From Candidatus Sulfotelmatobacter sp. (lineage in GTDB: Bacteria; Acidobacteriota; Terriglobia; Terriglobales; Acidobacteriaceae), in the NCBI GenBank assembly GCA_030039195.1, contig JASHQK010000188.1, forward strand, positions 1-32,106: a stretch of 32,106 nt of DNA, written 5' to 3'. The notes under the pieces were generated by a model that did not search any database, was not told where the DNA came from, and worked only from the letters and a program-made list of their open reading frames with translations. Positions 1 to 7,581 of the stretch are shown here, piece by piece. Positions within the stretch are counted from its first letter, which is position 1; every line of letters starts with the position of its first letter. The translations under genes and the position numbers were made by a program.

Positions 1-519
1 CAGAGCGAGCACGCAGCAGAATTGAATATCCGGCGACGCGGCCTCGACATCGCGTCGATGGCCGAGATGGAAGTTCCCGGCATTCCGTCCGATCAGGTTC
101 TGGCGCAGAATCCGCCTGCGAAAACAGCCGACGTGCTTGAGCCGAACATCAACTTGCTCATCACGACGGATGTCCAGCCGCAGGCTTTCGTGATGCCCAG
201 CTTCGTTGGGCAACCGCTGGGAACCGTGAGCCAGACGCTGCAAGATGCGGGATTCAAGCTGGGGAGCGTAAGCGTGGCGCCACCGCCGATCTCAGAAGTT
301 CCCGACGCGAATGCGTCTTCCACCCCTGCGCCGCAAAACCCAGGAGCGACGCCGAATTCCACTGCACCAACCGCGGGCGCGCCAGCAGCAACACCGACGC
401 CAAGTCCCGCGCCATCCCCTGCCCCGGAACCTTCTCCCGCAAGCATTGTCGTTTATCAATCGCCCGCTCCCGGACAGAAAGTCATTGCGGGAGCGGTTGT
501 GAATCTGGAAGTGCGCTAG
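1..519 (+). CDS. PASTA-domain protein, C-terminal part (5' end outside window)
   Basis: The reading frame is open from base 1 and ends at TAG 517-519, so the ORF-track start (TTG at 22) is only a window-edge artefact. The visible part reads as PASTA repeats: a first partial repeat ending near NINLLIT, then one beginning QAFVMPSFVGQPL and closing with VVYQSPAPGQKV and VVNLEVR. PASTA domains bind uncrosslinked muropeptides and sit at the outer face of the membrane in Ser/Thr kinases, penicillin-binding proteins or stand-alone anchored proteins. Which of these this is cannot be told without the N-terminus. The last repeat is split by about 60 residues rich in Pro, Ala, Thr and Ser (PTPSPAPSPAPEPSP). 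The gene is convergent with rsmB. Confidence 0.8.
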   Translation, partial: QSEHAAELNIRRRGLDIASMAEMEVPGIPSDQVLAQNPPAKTADVLEPNINLLITTDVQPQAFVMPSFVGQPLGTVSQTLQDAGFKLGSVSVAPPPISEVPDANASSTPAPQNPGATPNSTAPTAGAPAATPTPSPAPSPAPEPSPASIVVYQSPAPGQKVIAGAVVNLEVR

Positions 520-535
520 GCCTGCGCCGAACTCC

Positions 536-591
536 CTCAAGCCGAACGGATGCCTCAGCGAACTCTGCGTTTCATGGCTTGAGGCTCAAGC
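536..591. repeat. Inverted repeats between convergent genes
   Basis: CTCAAGCC at 536-543 pairs with GGCTTGAG at 576-583. The second arm also forms the near-palindrome GCTTGAG-G-CTCAAGC at 577-591. The site lies between the stops of the PASTA gene and rsmB. There is no T-run on either strand, so a Rho-independent terminator is not convincing; a weak bidirectional transcription barrier is possible. Confidence 0.35.
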
Positions 592-643
592 AGGAGAGAT
601 CCTGAATTTCTATGGGATCATGCCCGGATCGGCACGACGGTCG

Positions 644-2044
644 TTAGATTTTTTGCAGAATCGCTGCGAAAAAACCTTCGCAGGGGTGAAGGCCGGGAAT
701 CGTGCGAAGGTAAGGACCACGGGTGAGCGATCCAACATCGGAAAAGACAAGCTCGCCAGACTCTTTGAGACGATTGAGCTCAACGCGGCAATCGTGGACG
801 CGGAAGGAATTGTTCTGCGCCAGCGCTTGCGCAACGACATCTTCGTTTTCTTCTCTTTCTAAAGAACACGTTGAGTAGACGACGCGCCCGCCGGAGGCGA
901 CCCGCGCCACGGCCGATTGCAGGATGGCGCTCTGGCGTGCTTGCAAATCCTGCAGGTCGTGCGGCTGCAATCGCCATTTGATTTCCGGATGGCGGGCGAG
1001 CGTGCCCGTGCCGGAACAGGGAACGTCGGCGAGCACACGATCAAAAGGTAGGGACGTCGGCAGGCGTTGTGCATCGGCAACAACCACTTGAATGTGTCCC
1101 AGAACTTGCGCCGCGCGCAGCAGCTTTTTCAGCAGCCTCGCGCGGTGTGGATGCAGCTCAATGGCAGTAATCGACGCATCTGGATTGCGGTCTGCCATGG
1201 CGAGCGTCTTTCCGCCTGGCGCGGCGCAACAGTCGAGTATGCGCACGCGCGGTGAAAGCGGTGTGGTGGCCTCGCCCTTGTCGCGTTCTTTGTGACCGCG
1301 TGGCGCGACCAAAGCTGCGACCAATTGCGAAGCCTGATCCTGAATAACGACGTGACCCTGACGGAAAGCCTGCGTTTGGGCCACTTCTCCTGTTATAACC
1401 ACCCGGGCGGACGAGAGAAGTTGTGCAGGACTGACGGTAACTCCTTCTTGCTTCAGGTCATCCTCGGCCGACGGGGCGCGCAGCCGGATCGCGGTGGGCG
1501 GAATGAGCTGGTCGTACTCGCATATTCTGCTGGCGACGAGCGGACCGTACTCTTCGATCCAGCGCTCAATCATCCAGGCAGGATGCGCCAGCGCACTAGC
1601 AAGCGACCGTAGTGACAGGTCGGCTGTTTCCAGAATGCCGAAGTAATAGCTCTCCGTCTTGCGAGCCAGTTTCCGCAAGACCGCATTCACGAATGCTGCG
1701 GCAGACCTTTTGCGCGCCCGTTTCACCAGTTCGACGCTTTCGTTAAGAGCAGCGCGTTTCGGAATTCGATCCAGGCATCGGAGCTGATACAAAGCCAATC
1801 GCAGGGCGGTCAAAACTTCGGTGTCCAGCTTGGAAAGGGACTGCGATGAGGCGGCTGCGATCTCCTCATCCAGCCGCGATCGCCAGCGCAAAACTCCGAG
1901 CACAAGTTCGGTAACGAGAGCGTGGTCCCGGCTCGACAAGCCAGCACAAACTGGAGAATGCAAGAGTTCGGAAGCGTACGACGATTCCCGCTCGATTCGA
2001 AGCAGGATTTCGAATGCGGCGGCACGCGCTGGAGAAGCGGGCAT
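644..2044 (-). CDS. rsmB: 16S rRNA (cytosine-967-C5)-methyltransferase
   Basis: 466 aa, usual length for RsmB/Sun. It methylates C5 of C967 in 16S rRNA using S-adenosylmethionine. Residues 1-130 form the NusB-like RNA-binding domain. The Rossmann methyltransferase follows, with the SAM loop DCCAAPGGKT near 271-280, motif IV ADVPCSGTGTL (Cys about 343) and motif VI YSTCSLEREENE (catalytic Cys about 393); both cysteines of the RNA m5C family are present. It is the last gene of an aroC-def-fmt-rsmB series, 79 nt after fmt. No Shine-Dalgarno precedes the ATG; instead TAGAAT lies 6 nt upstream, so it may have its own leaderless promoter. A poorly conserved stretch (about 250-265, HKERDKGEATTPLSP) precedes the SAM domain. 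Confidence 0.95.
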   Translation of the reverse strand: MPASPARAAAFEILLRIERESSYASELLHSPVCAGLSSRDHALVTELVLGVLRWRSRLDEEIAAASSQSLSKLDTEVLTALRLALYQLRCLDRIPKRAALNESVELVKRARKRSAAAFVNAVLRKLARKTESYYFGILETADLSLRSLASALAHPAWMIERWIEEYGPLVASRICEYDQLIPPTAIRLRAPSAEDDLKQEGVTVSPAQLLSSARVVITGEVAQTQAFRQGHVVIQDQASQLVAALVAPRGHKERDKGEATTPLSPRVRILDCCAAPGGKTLAMADRNPDASITAIELHPHRARLLKKLLRAAQVLGHIQVVVADAQRLPTSLPFDRVLADVPCSGTGTLARHPEIKWRLQPHDLQDLQARQSAILQSAVARVASGGRVVYSTCSLEREENEDVVAQALAQNNSFRVHDCRVELNRLKESGELVFSDVGSLTRGPYLRTIPGLHPCEGFFAAILQKI

Positions 2045-2050
2045 GGGTGC

Positions 2051-2056
2051 ATTCTA
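2051..2056 (-). promoter_or_regulatory. Possible -10 box of rsmB (leaderless-type)
   Basis: On the minus strand TAGAAT ends 6 nt before the rsmB ATG. Seventeen bases further upstream is GTGACG, a 4/6 match to TTGACA. No SD is present. The same TAGAATG string occurs 8 nt before the ATG of two other genes in the window. Confidence 0.4.
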
Positions 2057-2123
2057 GCTGCGGACGAATATCCCGTCACAACTGGGACAGGTGTGGCGCG
2101 GGCACTCCTCCCGCGAACGGAGT

Positions 2124-3065
2124 TTAGGAACCCAACTTTTCTCCGGGCCTTGGCCTGTAGCCATGAAGAAAGTCGCGCGCGGCGATGCGCTTTTTCCCTT
2201 CTAACTGAACGTCCAGCAATTCAAGAGAAGTATTTCTGCCACAGCCAACAAGTACACGACTCCCCGCAACCAGCAGCTCGCTTTGCGGCACTTCCTCATC
2301 TGCTGGCCGGGCCCGCACAATTTGCAAAGTCTTTTGGCGAAATTTCGTATAGGCGCCCGGCCAGGGCTGAAATCCGCGCATGCGATTCAGAATCTCACTC
2401 GCTGGCAGCGAAAAATCGATGGCACCGTCCTCCTTCTTGAGAATCGGAGCCAGAGTCGCTTGCGCGTTGTCTTGTGCTCGAGGCTGAATGCCTCCGGCCT
2501 GCAGCCCAAGCAAGGTTTCGATCATAAGATCGGCGCCAATCGATGCAAGCCGTGGCGCGAGCGTTTCCGCCGTGTCGGCCGGTTCAATGGCAACTTCGCG
2601 CTGTAGGAGTATGTCGCCCGTATCGAGACCCGCGTCGAGGCGCATCGTGGTCACGCCGGTGACGGTTTCACCCTTGGCAATCGCCCACTGAATGGGCGCG
2701 GCCCCGCGATATTTTGGCAGCAGCGACGCGTGCAGATTGATGTTTCCAAACCGGGGCAGATCCAGCATCCACTGCGGAATCAGACGACCGTAACCCACGA
2801 CGATAATTGCATCTGGTTTCAGATGAGCGAGCTGGTTGCGGAACTCATCGTTCGTCTTGATTCTCTCAGGCTCGACGGTAGGCAGATTCAGTCTGAGCGC
2901 TGATTGCTTCACCGGAGAAGCGACGAGCTCCAGGCCGCGTCCCCTGGGGCGATCAGGCTGAGTCGCAACCCGATCAACGCTGAAGCCAGCCGCGACCAGC
3001 TTTTCCAGCACAGGAACGGCGAATTGCGGAGTACCGCAGAAAACGAGATGGAGGGATTCAGTCAT
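2124..3065 (-). CDS. fmt: Methionyl-tRNA formyltransferase
   Basis: 313 aa, full length for Fmt. It formylates Met-tRNAfMet with 10-formyl-THF in the cytoplasm, the substrate step for the deformylase encoded just upstream. The N-terminal formyltransferase domain starts LVFCGTPQFAV. The catalytic triad is visible as Asn110 and His112 in NINLHASLLPKYRGAAP and Asp148 in DAGLDTGDILL. The C-terminal OB-like tRNA-binding domain begins near residue 208 (ILKKEDGAIDF) and includes RGFQPWPGAYT. The start ATG is followed directly by the conserved first strand, so no alternative start is needed. Def ends 51 nt upstream and rsmB begins 79 nt downstream, a common def-fmt-rsmB order. Confidence 0.96.
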   Translation of the reverse strand: MTESLHLVFCGTPQFAVPVLEKLVAAGFSVDRVATQPDRPRGRGLELVASPVKQSALRLNLPTVEPERIKTNDEFRNQLAHLKPDAIIVVGYGRLIPQWMLDLPRFGNINLHASLLPKYRGAAPIQWAIAKGETVTGVTTMRLDAGLDTGDILLQREVAIEPADTAETLAPRLASIGADLMIETLLGLQAGGIQPRAQDNAQATLAPILKKEDGAIDFSLPASEILNRMRGFQPWPGAYTKFRQKTLQIVRARPADEEVPQSELLVAGSRVLVGCGRNTSLELLDVQLEGKKRIAARDFLHGYRPRPGEKLGS

Positions 3066-3082
3066 GGAACGATTGCGTCATT

Positions 3083-3103
3083 GAATCATTGACTCAATGA
3101 TTC
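3083..3103. repeat. Perfect 9-bp inverted repeat between def and fmt
   Basis: GAATCATTG (3083-3091), loop ACT, CAATGATTC (3095-3103) lies inside the 51-bp def-fmt gap. The surrounding bases repeat the same theme (TCATTGAATCATTGACTCAATGATTCGATGA). The stem is AT-rich with no T-run, so it is not a classic terminator. It could be an operator or an mRNA processing hairpin. Confidence 0.5.
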
Positions 3104-3116
3104 GATGACTCAATTC

Positions 3117-3626
3117 CTACCATTCTCCCGCCTTCATCAGTTTGCGGATTTTGCGCTTCATCAGATCGCGTTTGAGCGCGCTCAGATGACTGATGTAAAG
3201 CTTGCCATTGAGATGATCGGTTTCGTGCAGAAGCGCGCGGGCGAGCAGTTCCTCTCCCGTCTTCTCGAAAGTCTTGCCATTCATATCCTGTGCGCGCACC
3301 GTGACTTTATTGGGCCGCGTCACATTCTCGCGGAAGTCGGGAATGCTGAGGCATCCTTCGCTTTGCGTGTGCTTGCCCTCCGAACGGATGATCTCGGGAT
3401 TGATGAGCACGAGCTTGGCGTTCGGGTCCTCTTTGAAAGTGATGTCGATGACCGCGATGCGGCGGCCAATCCCGATCTGCGGCGCGGCAAGTCCGACTCC
3501 GTGGGCCGAGTACATCGACTCAAACATGTCGTCGATCAGCCTTTTGAGTTCCTCGTCGAATGCGGAAACTCTTTCCGCGGGCTTCTCGAGAACCGGATCG
3601 CCGAACTTTACGATGGGATAGATCAT
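3117..3626 (-). CDS. def: Peptide deformylase
   Basis: The ORF track starts at 3713, but the family begins at the internal ATG 3626 (MIYPIVKFGDPVL), giving 169 aa. It removes the formyl group from nascent N-termini. All three metal-site motifs are present: GVGLAAPQIG (about 43-52), EGCLSIPD with the metal Cys92, and HETDHLNG with His134, Glu135 and His138. The C-terminus is basic (KRDLMKRKIRKLMKAGEW). The start ATG overlaps the aroC stop as TGATG, implying translational coupling, and GAAGAA lies about 8 nt upstream. The 29 extra residues in the track ORF lie wholly within aroC and match no deformylase. Confidence 0.95.
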   Translation of the reverse strand: MIYPIVKFGDPVLEKPAERVSAFDEELKRLIDDMFESMYSAHGVGLAAPQIGIGRRIAVIDITFKEDPNAKLVLINPEIIRSEGKHTQSEGCLSIPDFRENVTRPNKVTVRAQDMNGKTFEKTGEELLARALLHETDHLNGKLYISHLSALKRDLMKRKIRKLMKAGEW

Positions 3627-4798
3627 CAGTAATTCTTCAGCTGCTGGCAGTATCCTTGAAAATTTCTGGTGGTTTCGGTCATGGAATCGCCGCCGAATTT
3701 TTCCAGGGCGCAACGGGCCAAAGTCAATGCGACCATCGTTTCAGCCGCGACTCCGGCCGCCGGCACCACGCAAACATCCGAACGCTCGTAGGCAGCTTTG
3801 ACCGGAGCACGCGACGCAAAGTCGACCGATTGCAACGGCCGCCGCAGCGTTGAAATCGGCTTCAGATACCCTCGAACGCGAATCTCTTCGCCATTGGAAA
3901 CGCCGCCTTCAATGCCTCCCGCATTGTTGTGCGCCCGTGAAAACGAGGTGAAGCCGGAGATCGCCTCGTAGCCAATTTCGTCATGAACCGTTGATCCAGC
4001 CGCGAAAGCCGCGGCGACGCCTGATCCGATCTCGACCGCTTTGACGGCTTGTAAAGACATGACGGCGGCAGCCAGCATCGCATCGAGGCGCTCGTCCCAC
4101 TGCGCGTAAGTGCCCAGGCCCGGTGGAGCGCCATGCGCGACCACCTCGAACACGCCTCCCAGTGAATCGCCGGTCTTCAAGACCTTGTCGACTTCTTCCT
4201 TCATGCGCTGCTCAACTTCCGGATCGGCGCAGTTCAGCAGGACCTCGTCGCGCTTGTGCAGCGCAGAAATGCTATCCCAGGCGACGGGACCCGTGAGCGT
4301 AACGCTTCCCACCGTGACGACGTGACTGAGAACTTCCATGCCCAGTTCGCGCAGGAACAACTTTGCGATCGCACCCACCGCGACTCTGGCCGCAGATTCG
4401 CGCGCCGACGCTCGTTCCAGCACGTACCGCGCTTCCGGAAAATTGTATTTCAACGCTCCCGCAAGATCGGCATGGCCGGGCCGCGGCGACGCAACCCGCT
4501 TGTGCTTGTCAGTATCTCCATCAGCGACGGGCAAAGATTCCTGCCAGTTCTTCCAGTCTCTATTCTCGATCTCAATCGAAATCGGGGAACCGATCGTTTT
4601 TCCATGGCGAACGCCGGAGAGAATATGGGCAGAATCGCTTTCAATCTTCATGCGTCCGCCGCGGCCGTAGCCCTGCTGCCGCCGCCACAGTTCACGGTCC
4701 ACGAAAGCCTGATCGACTCTCAACCCCGCCGGAATGCCGGAAAGAAATGCGACTAAGGCTTCGCCATGCGATTCTCCGCCCGTGAAATAGCGCAACAT
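3626..4798 (-). CDS. aroC: Chorismate synthase
   Basis: 390 aa from the ATG at 4798 (MLRYFTGGESHGE); the track start at 4831 adds 11 residues not typical of the family. It converts 5-enolpyruvylshikimate-3-phosphate to chorismate with reduced FMN, the last common step to aromatic amino acids. Signatures: GGESHGEAL at the N-terminus, RASARESAARVAVGAIAK, GGIEGGVSNGEEI, and the C-terminal RSDVCVVPAAGVAAE. It is first in the aroC-def-fmt-rsmB series and divergent from the LuxR-type regulator across a 210-bp gap. TACAAT is found 9 nt before the ATG, a possible -10 box implying a very short leader. A shikimate enzyme coupled to deformylase is a context oddity rather than a functional link. Confidence 0.96.
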   Translation of the reverse strand: MLRYFTGGESHGEALVAFLSGIPAGLRVDQAFVDRELWRRQQGYGRGGRMKIESDSAHILSGVRHGKTIGSPISIEIENRDWKNWQESLPVADGDTDKHKRVASPRPGHADLAGALKYNFPEARYVLERASARESAARVAVGAIAKLFLRELGMEVLSHVVTVGSVTLTGPVAWDSISALHKRDEVLLNCADPEVEQRMKEEVDKVLKTGDSLGGVFEVVAHGAPPGLGTYAQWDERLDAMLAAAVMSLQAVKAVEIGSGVAAAFAAGSTVHDEIGYEAISGFTSFSRAHNNAGGIEGGVSNGEEIRVRGYLKPISTLRRPLQSVDFASRAPVKAAYERSDVCVVPAAGVAAETMVALTLARCALEKFGGDSMTETTRNFQGYCQQLKNY

Positions 4799-5008
4799 AA
4801 ACGTTCGATTGTACCTGAGGCACACGGGCACACACGAATCGCAACTGCGCTTTTATTGCGTGGTGTGCAAAGTCAAACCGCACAGGGTTTACAATGAATG
4901 CTTGTGTTGCAATCAGGTTCGTGGGCCTCAATGGCTTGCACGCTCTTGCGTGGACAAGATTTTTCTGGCGCGGAGAACAACTGGCCTCGTGGCCTCGGTA
5001 TTTAAAGC
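4799..5008. other. Divergent intergenic region aroC / LuxR regulator
   Basis: 210 bp between divergent starts. Visible -10-like hexamers are TACAAT on the minus strand (4808-4813) for aroC and TACAAT on the plus strand (4890-4895) on the regulator side. Neither has a good TTGACA partner at 16-18 bp. No gene or repeat was recognised. Confidence 0.35.
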
Positions 5009-5650
5009 ATGTTAGGGACTCGCAAAATCCGCTGCGCGCTGGTGCACGATCACATTTTGCTGCGCCAGGGGCTGCGCCGCCTGCTCGAGGACGAACCCGA
5101 CGTTGAAGTTGTGAGTGAGTCCGGAACCGCGGCCGACGCCCTGAAGCACGTATTGGAACATCACCCCGAGATCATGATTGCCGACGCCGACGTTTTCGGC
5201 TTCGCGCCCGAAAAACTCGAAATCCTGCTGGGACGGCTTTCTCTTACGACTCGACTGTTCTTTCTTTCGATGACTGAGGACGCCGAACTCCGGCCTGAGG
5301 CGAGCTGCGCCGTGAAAACCACTTCGGCGCAAGAGCTGCTGGAAAAAATAAGGCAGATTCATTCGCCGCGCGGCGCAGTCAAAGAATTGCCGCGCAGAGG
5401 ACGAGCGGATTGGTCCGAGCTATCGCAACCCGCCTCGCCGCGCGCACTGACCGCCCGCGAACGAGAAGTGCTGAAACTGCTCGCTGAAGGACGCACGGTA
5501 CGCTCAACTGCAGGCGCTCTCGGACTCAGTGCAAAAACGGTGGACGCGCACAAGTTCAACTTGATGCGAAAGCTCGGAATTCACAACAAAGCCGAGCTCG
5601 TGATGTGGGCCATTCGCAAGCGGCTGGTACGAGTTCCTTCGAATCTCTAG
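5009..5650 (+). CDS. LuxR/NarL-type response regulator, degenerate receiver
   Basis: 213 aa. An N-terminal receiver-like domain (about 5-120) is followed by a LuxR helix-turn-helix (about 147-210: LTAREREVLKLLAEG, then LSAKTVDAHKFNLMRKLGI). The output domain is intact, so DNA binding as a dimer is expected. The receiver departs from the family: the usual DD acidic pair reads HD (LVHDHILLRQGLRRLL), the phospho-acceptor region reads IMIADADVFG, and the Lys near AVKTTSAQEL is kept. Phosphorylation is therefore possible but uncertain. No histidine kinase lies nearby, so it is an orphan. No SD is evident before the ATG. The gene is convergent with the HAD hydrolase, 17 nt apart. Confidence 0.85.
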   Translation: MLGTRKIRCALVHDHILLRQGLRRLLEDEPDVEVVSESGTAADALKHVLEHHPEIMIADADVFGFAPEKLEILLGRLSLTTRLFFLSMTEDAELRPEASCAVKTTSAQELLEKIRQIHSPRGAVKELPRRGRADWSELSQPASPRALTAREREVLKLLAEGRTVRSTAGALGLSAKTVDAHKFNLMRKLGIHNKAELVMWAIRKRLVRVPSNL

Positions 5651-5667
5651 CCTGGGCTGACGGCAGT

Positions 5668-6366
5668 TCAATCGCGAATTGCCAACTCGGCAAGCTCAGC
5701 CAGGTTGCTCACGATGAGGTCAGGTTTGGCTTCCGCTTCTCGGACCGCCCCGACACCCGGACGCGCCGAAGGTCGATTCACCCATACCGTAGCTAGCCCC
5801 AGAGCCTGCGCCGGGACCACGTCGTGATAAACGCTCTGCGCTACATGCAACACACGGTGAGCGGGAGCCTGGATGCGGCTCAGAGCCAACTCAAACAGTT
5901 TCAGCGACGGCTTGTAGGCCTGCGCCTGTTGCGCGGTGATTACCTGGTCAAATTCAACTTCCAGCTGCGGACGGGTCGCGGCAAACAGATCATCGTCGAC
6001 ATTCGAAAGAATTGCCAACCGGTAACGGGTCTGCAGATGACGCATGGCGGAAACCGTATCGCGCCATGGGCGCCAACTGGGCAGTGAATCCGGAAGCGAG
6101 CGGGCCTCGGCAGCCGTGGGCGTAAATCCCAGTTCCCGGCCGAACTGGTGAACGACAGATTGCAGGACTTCGCGATAAGGCTGAAAGGGTCCTTGTTCCG
6201 CGCGGGCCTCAAAATTGCCATAGAGCTTCAACAGGGTCGCATCGTCAAGCGTCTTGCCGTGCGTCGTCAGCACTTTATGCAGCGCGGCAAGAATGCCGGC
6301 TTCCCAATTGATCAGCGTGCCGTAGCAGTCGAAGGTGAGAATCTCGAAGCGGCTGAAATCGAGCAT
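5668..6366 (-). CDS. HAD-superfamily hydrolase, haloacid dehalogenase type II-like
   Basis: 232 aa, typical of the (S)-2-haloacid dehalogenase branch. Motif I is FDCYGTLINWE with nucleophile Asp13; Tyr at +2 instead of Asp is the mark of dehalogenases rather than phosphatases. Motif II is ILSNVDDD (Ser121), motif III Lys152 in AYKPSLKLFE, motif IV Asp182 in SVYHDVVPAQALG. In characterised L-2-haloacid dehalogenases the last motif is closer to S-x-N-x-x-D; here it is Q-x-V-x-x-D, so true dehalogenase activity is doubtful and another small substrate is possible. It is the last gene of the minus-strand run from 11137, 76 nt after the YhaM-like gene, with TAGAATG before its ATG. Confidence 0.85.
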   Translation of the reverse strand: MLDFSRFEILTFDCYGTLINWEAGILAALHKVLTTHGKTLDDATLLKLYGNFEARAEQGPFQPYREVLQSVVHQFGRELGFTPTAAEARSLPDSLPSWRPWRDTVSAMRHLQTRYRLAILSNVDDDLFAATRPQLEVEFDQVITAQQAQAYKPSLKLFELALSRIQAPAHRVLHVAQSVYHDVVPAQALGLATVWVNRPSARPGVGAVREAEAKPDLIVSNLAELAELAIRD

Positions 6367-6374
6367 ACAAACTC

Positions 6375-6380
6375 ATTCTA
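6375..6380 (-). promoter_or_regulatory. Possible -10 box of the HAD gene
   Basis: TAGAAT on the minus strand, 8 nt upstream of the ATG, no SD. It matches the boxes before rsmB and the peptidase-MA gene. No convincing -35 element is seen. Confidence 0.3.
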
Positions 6381-6442
6381 GTGTTTTTGCGGAAACGCGC
6401 GCCGAAAGCGAGTAATCCAGCTGTGGCATCTTGCGGATCAAA

Positions 6443-7519
6443 TTAGCGTCGCGGTTCGAGACCGGGCAAAGTAGGAACTTCGTCGGGTGAAACGTCGGAC
6501 TCATGCCGGCCATTGCGTGGGGTCGCCTCTGGAGCTGTTGTCGCAATTTTCGCGGGAGCCAGATACTTCTCCGAATTCAGCAAGGGCCGCCCCAGGGACG
6601 CGTTATAGCTGGTCCAGGGACCATCGAGTCCTGCTTCGCGCTCAAAGTGAGCGCGCATCGCTTCCATCTTTGAATCGAGATCATCGAGATAATGCAGCAC
6701 GAGCGCTTCCGGAAACATAGGCAGCTTGGGAGATCCGAATTCGTATTCGCCGTGGTGACTGATGATCAAGTGCTCTACCAGGGTTTTCAGCTCATCGGGG
6801 AAGCCGGGCAACAGTGCCAGCTTGGCCCGCAGCATTTCCAGTTCGATGATCATGTGGCCGAGCAACTGGCCTTTGGTGGTGTAGGAAAACGAGCGCTTGA
6901 AGGTGAGCTCGTGAATCTTGCCGATATCGTGCAGGAACGCGCCCGTCAAGAGAAGGTCGCGATTGATCTGCGGATAATTCTGGCAGATGAGATCGCACGA
7001 ACGAAACAGGGAAACGACGTGATCCAGCAGGCCGCCGATATAAGCGTGATGCAGCGTTTTCGCTGCCGGAGCGTTGCGATACGCGGCCGCGATTTCAGGG
7101 TCGGCCATGAAAGCTTGAATCAAAGCTTTCAGCTGCGCGTTCTGGAAGGTCGCAACGAAGTCCGCTAAAGTTTGCCAAAGTCCATCAATGTCTTTCGTGG
7201 TTTTTGGCAGGTAATCGGCGAATTCGATCTCTGATTCCCCCAGTTTGCGCAGCTTGTGGATCGTCAGCTGAAAGCGCTGCTTGTACTTGTTGATCAGCCC
7301 TTTGACTTTGAGGAAGTCATCCTGTTCGAAGGAGTCGAGGACGTCCTCTACGTTGTCCCACATCTTGGCCTCGAGCTGGCCGCTGCGATCGCCAAGGGTC
7401 AGCGCGAGATACGGCTCGCCAGTTTTTTTCGGTTTAATCTGCTTGCCTACCACGACAAAGCTGGAAGTGATGACCTTGTTCTCATGGCAGGCGCAGTCGG
7501 AGATGTAGAAATCCTTCAT
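6443..7519 (-). CDS. YhaM-like 3'-5' exoribonuclease (OB fold + HD domain)
   Basis: 358 aa. The N-terminal OB-fold nucleic-acid-binding domain spans about 15-100 (FVVVGKQIKPKKTGEPYLAL, then LTLGDRSGQLEAKMWDN). An HD phosphohydrolase domain follows at about 155-300, with His167 in GGLLDHVVSL, His197-Asp198 in GAFLHDIGKI, His255-His256 in ISHHGEYEFGSP, and Asp279-Asp280 in YLDDLDSK. This architecture matches YhaM/Cbf1, a 3'-5' exonuclease acting on RNA and in some species on DNA. The last 40 residues (ATTAPEATPRNGR onward) are low-complexity and probably disordered. It lies 62 nt after the PpiC-type gene. TATACT is found 9 nt before the ATG and no SD is seen. Confidence 0.88.
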   Translation of the reverse strand: MKDFYISDCACHENKVITSSFVVVGKQIKPKKTGEPYLALTLGDRSGQLEAKMWDNVEDVLDSFEQDDFLKVKGLINKYKQRFQLTIHKLRKLGESEIEFADYLPKTTKDIDGLWQTLADFVATFQNAQLKALIQAFMADPEIAAAYRNAPAAKTLHHAYIGGLLDHVVSLFRSCDLICQNYPQINRDLLLTGAFLHDIGKIHELTFKRSFSYTTKGQLLGHMIIELEMLRAKLALLPGFPDELKTLVEHLIISHHGEYEFGSPKLPMFPEALVLHYLDDLDSKMEAMRAHFEREAGLDGPWTSYNASLGRPLLNSEKYLAPAKIATTAPEATPRNGRHESDVSPDEVPTLPGLEPRR

Positions 7520-7581
7520 GAATAGCTGAGTATAAACGCAGAGTCACAATCGGCGCGAAGATTGCGCGCCCTCAATCGGAA

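Noticed and set aside
6453-6466. GGTTCGAGACCGGG resembling a tRNA T-arm
   Set aside because: It lies inside the YhaM-like coding sequence and no acceptor, D-arm or anticodon stem can be built around it.
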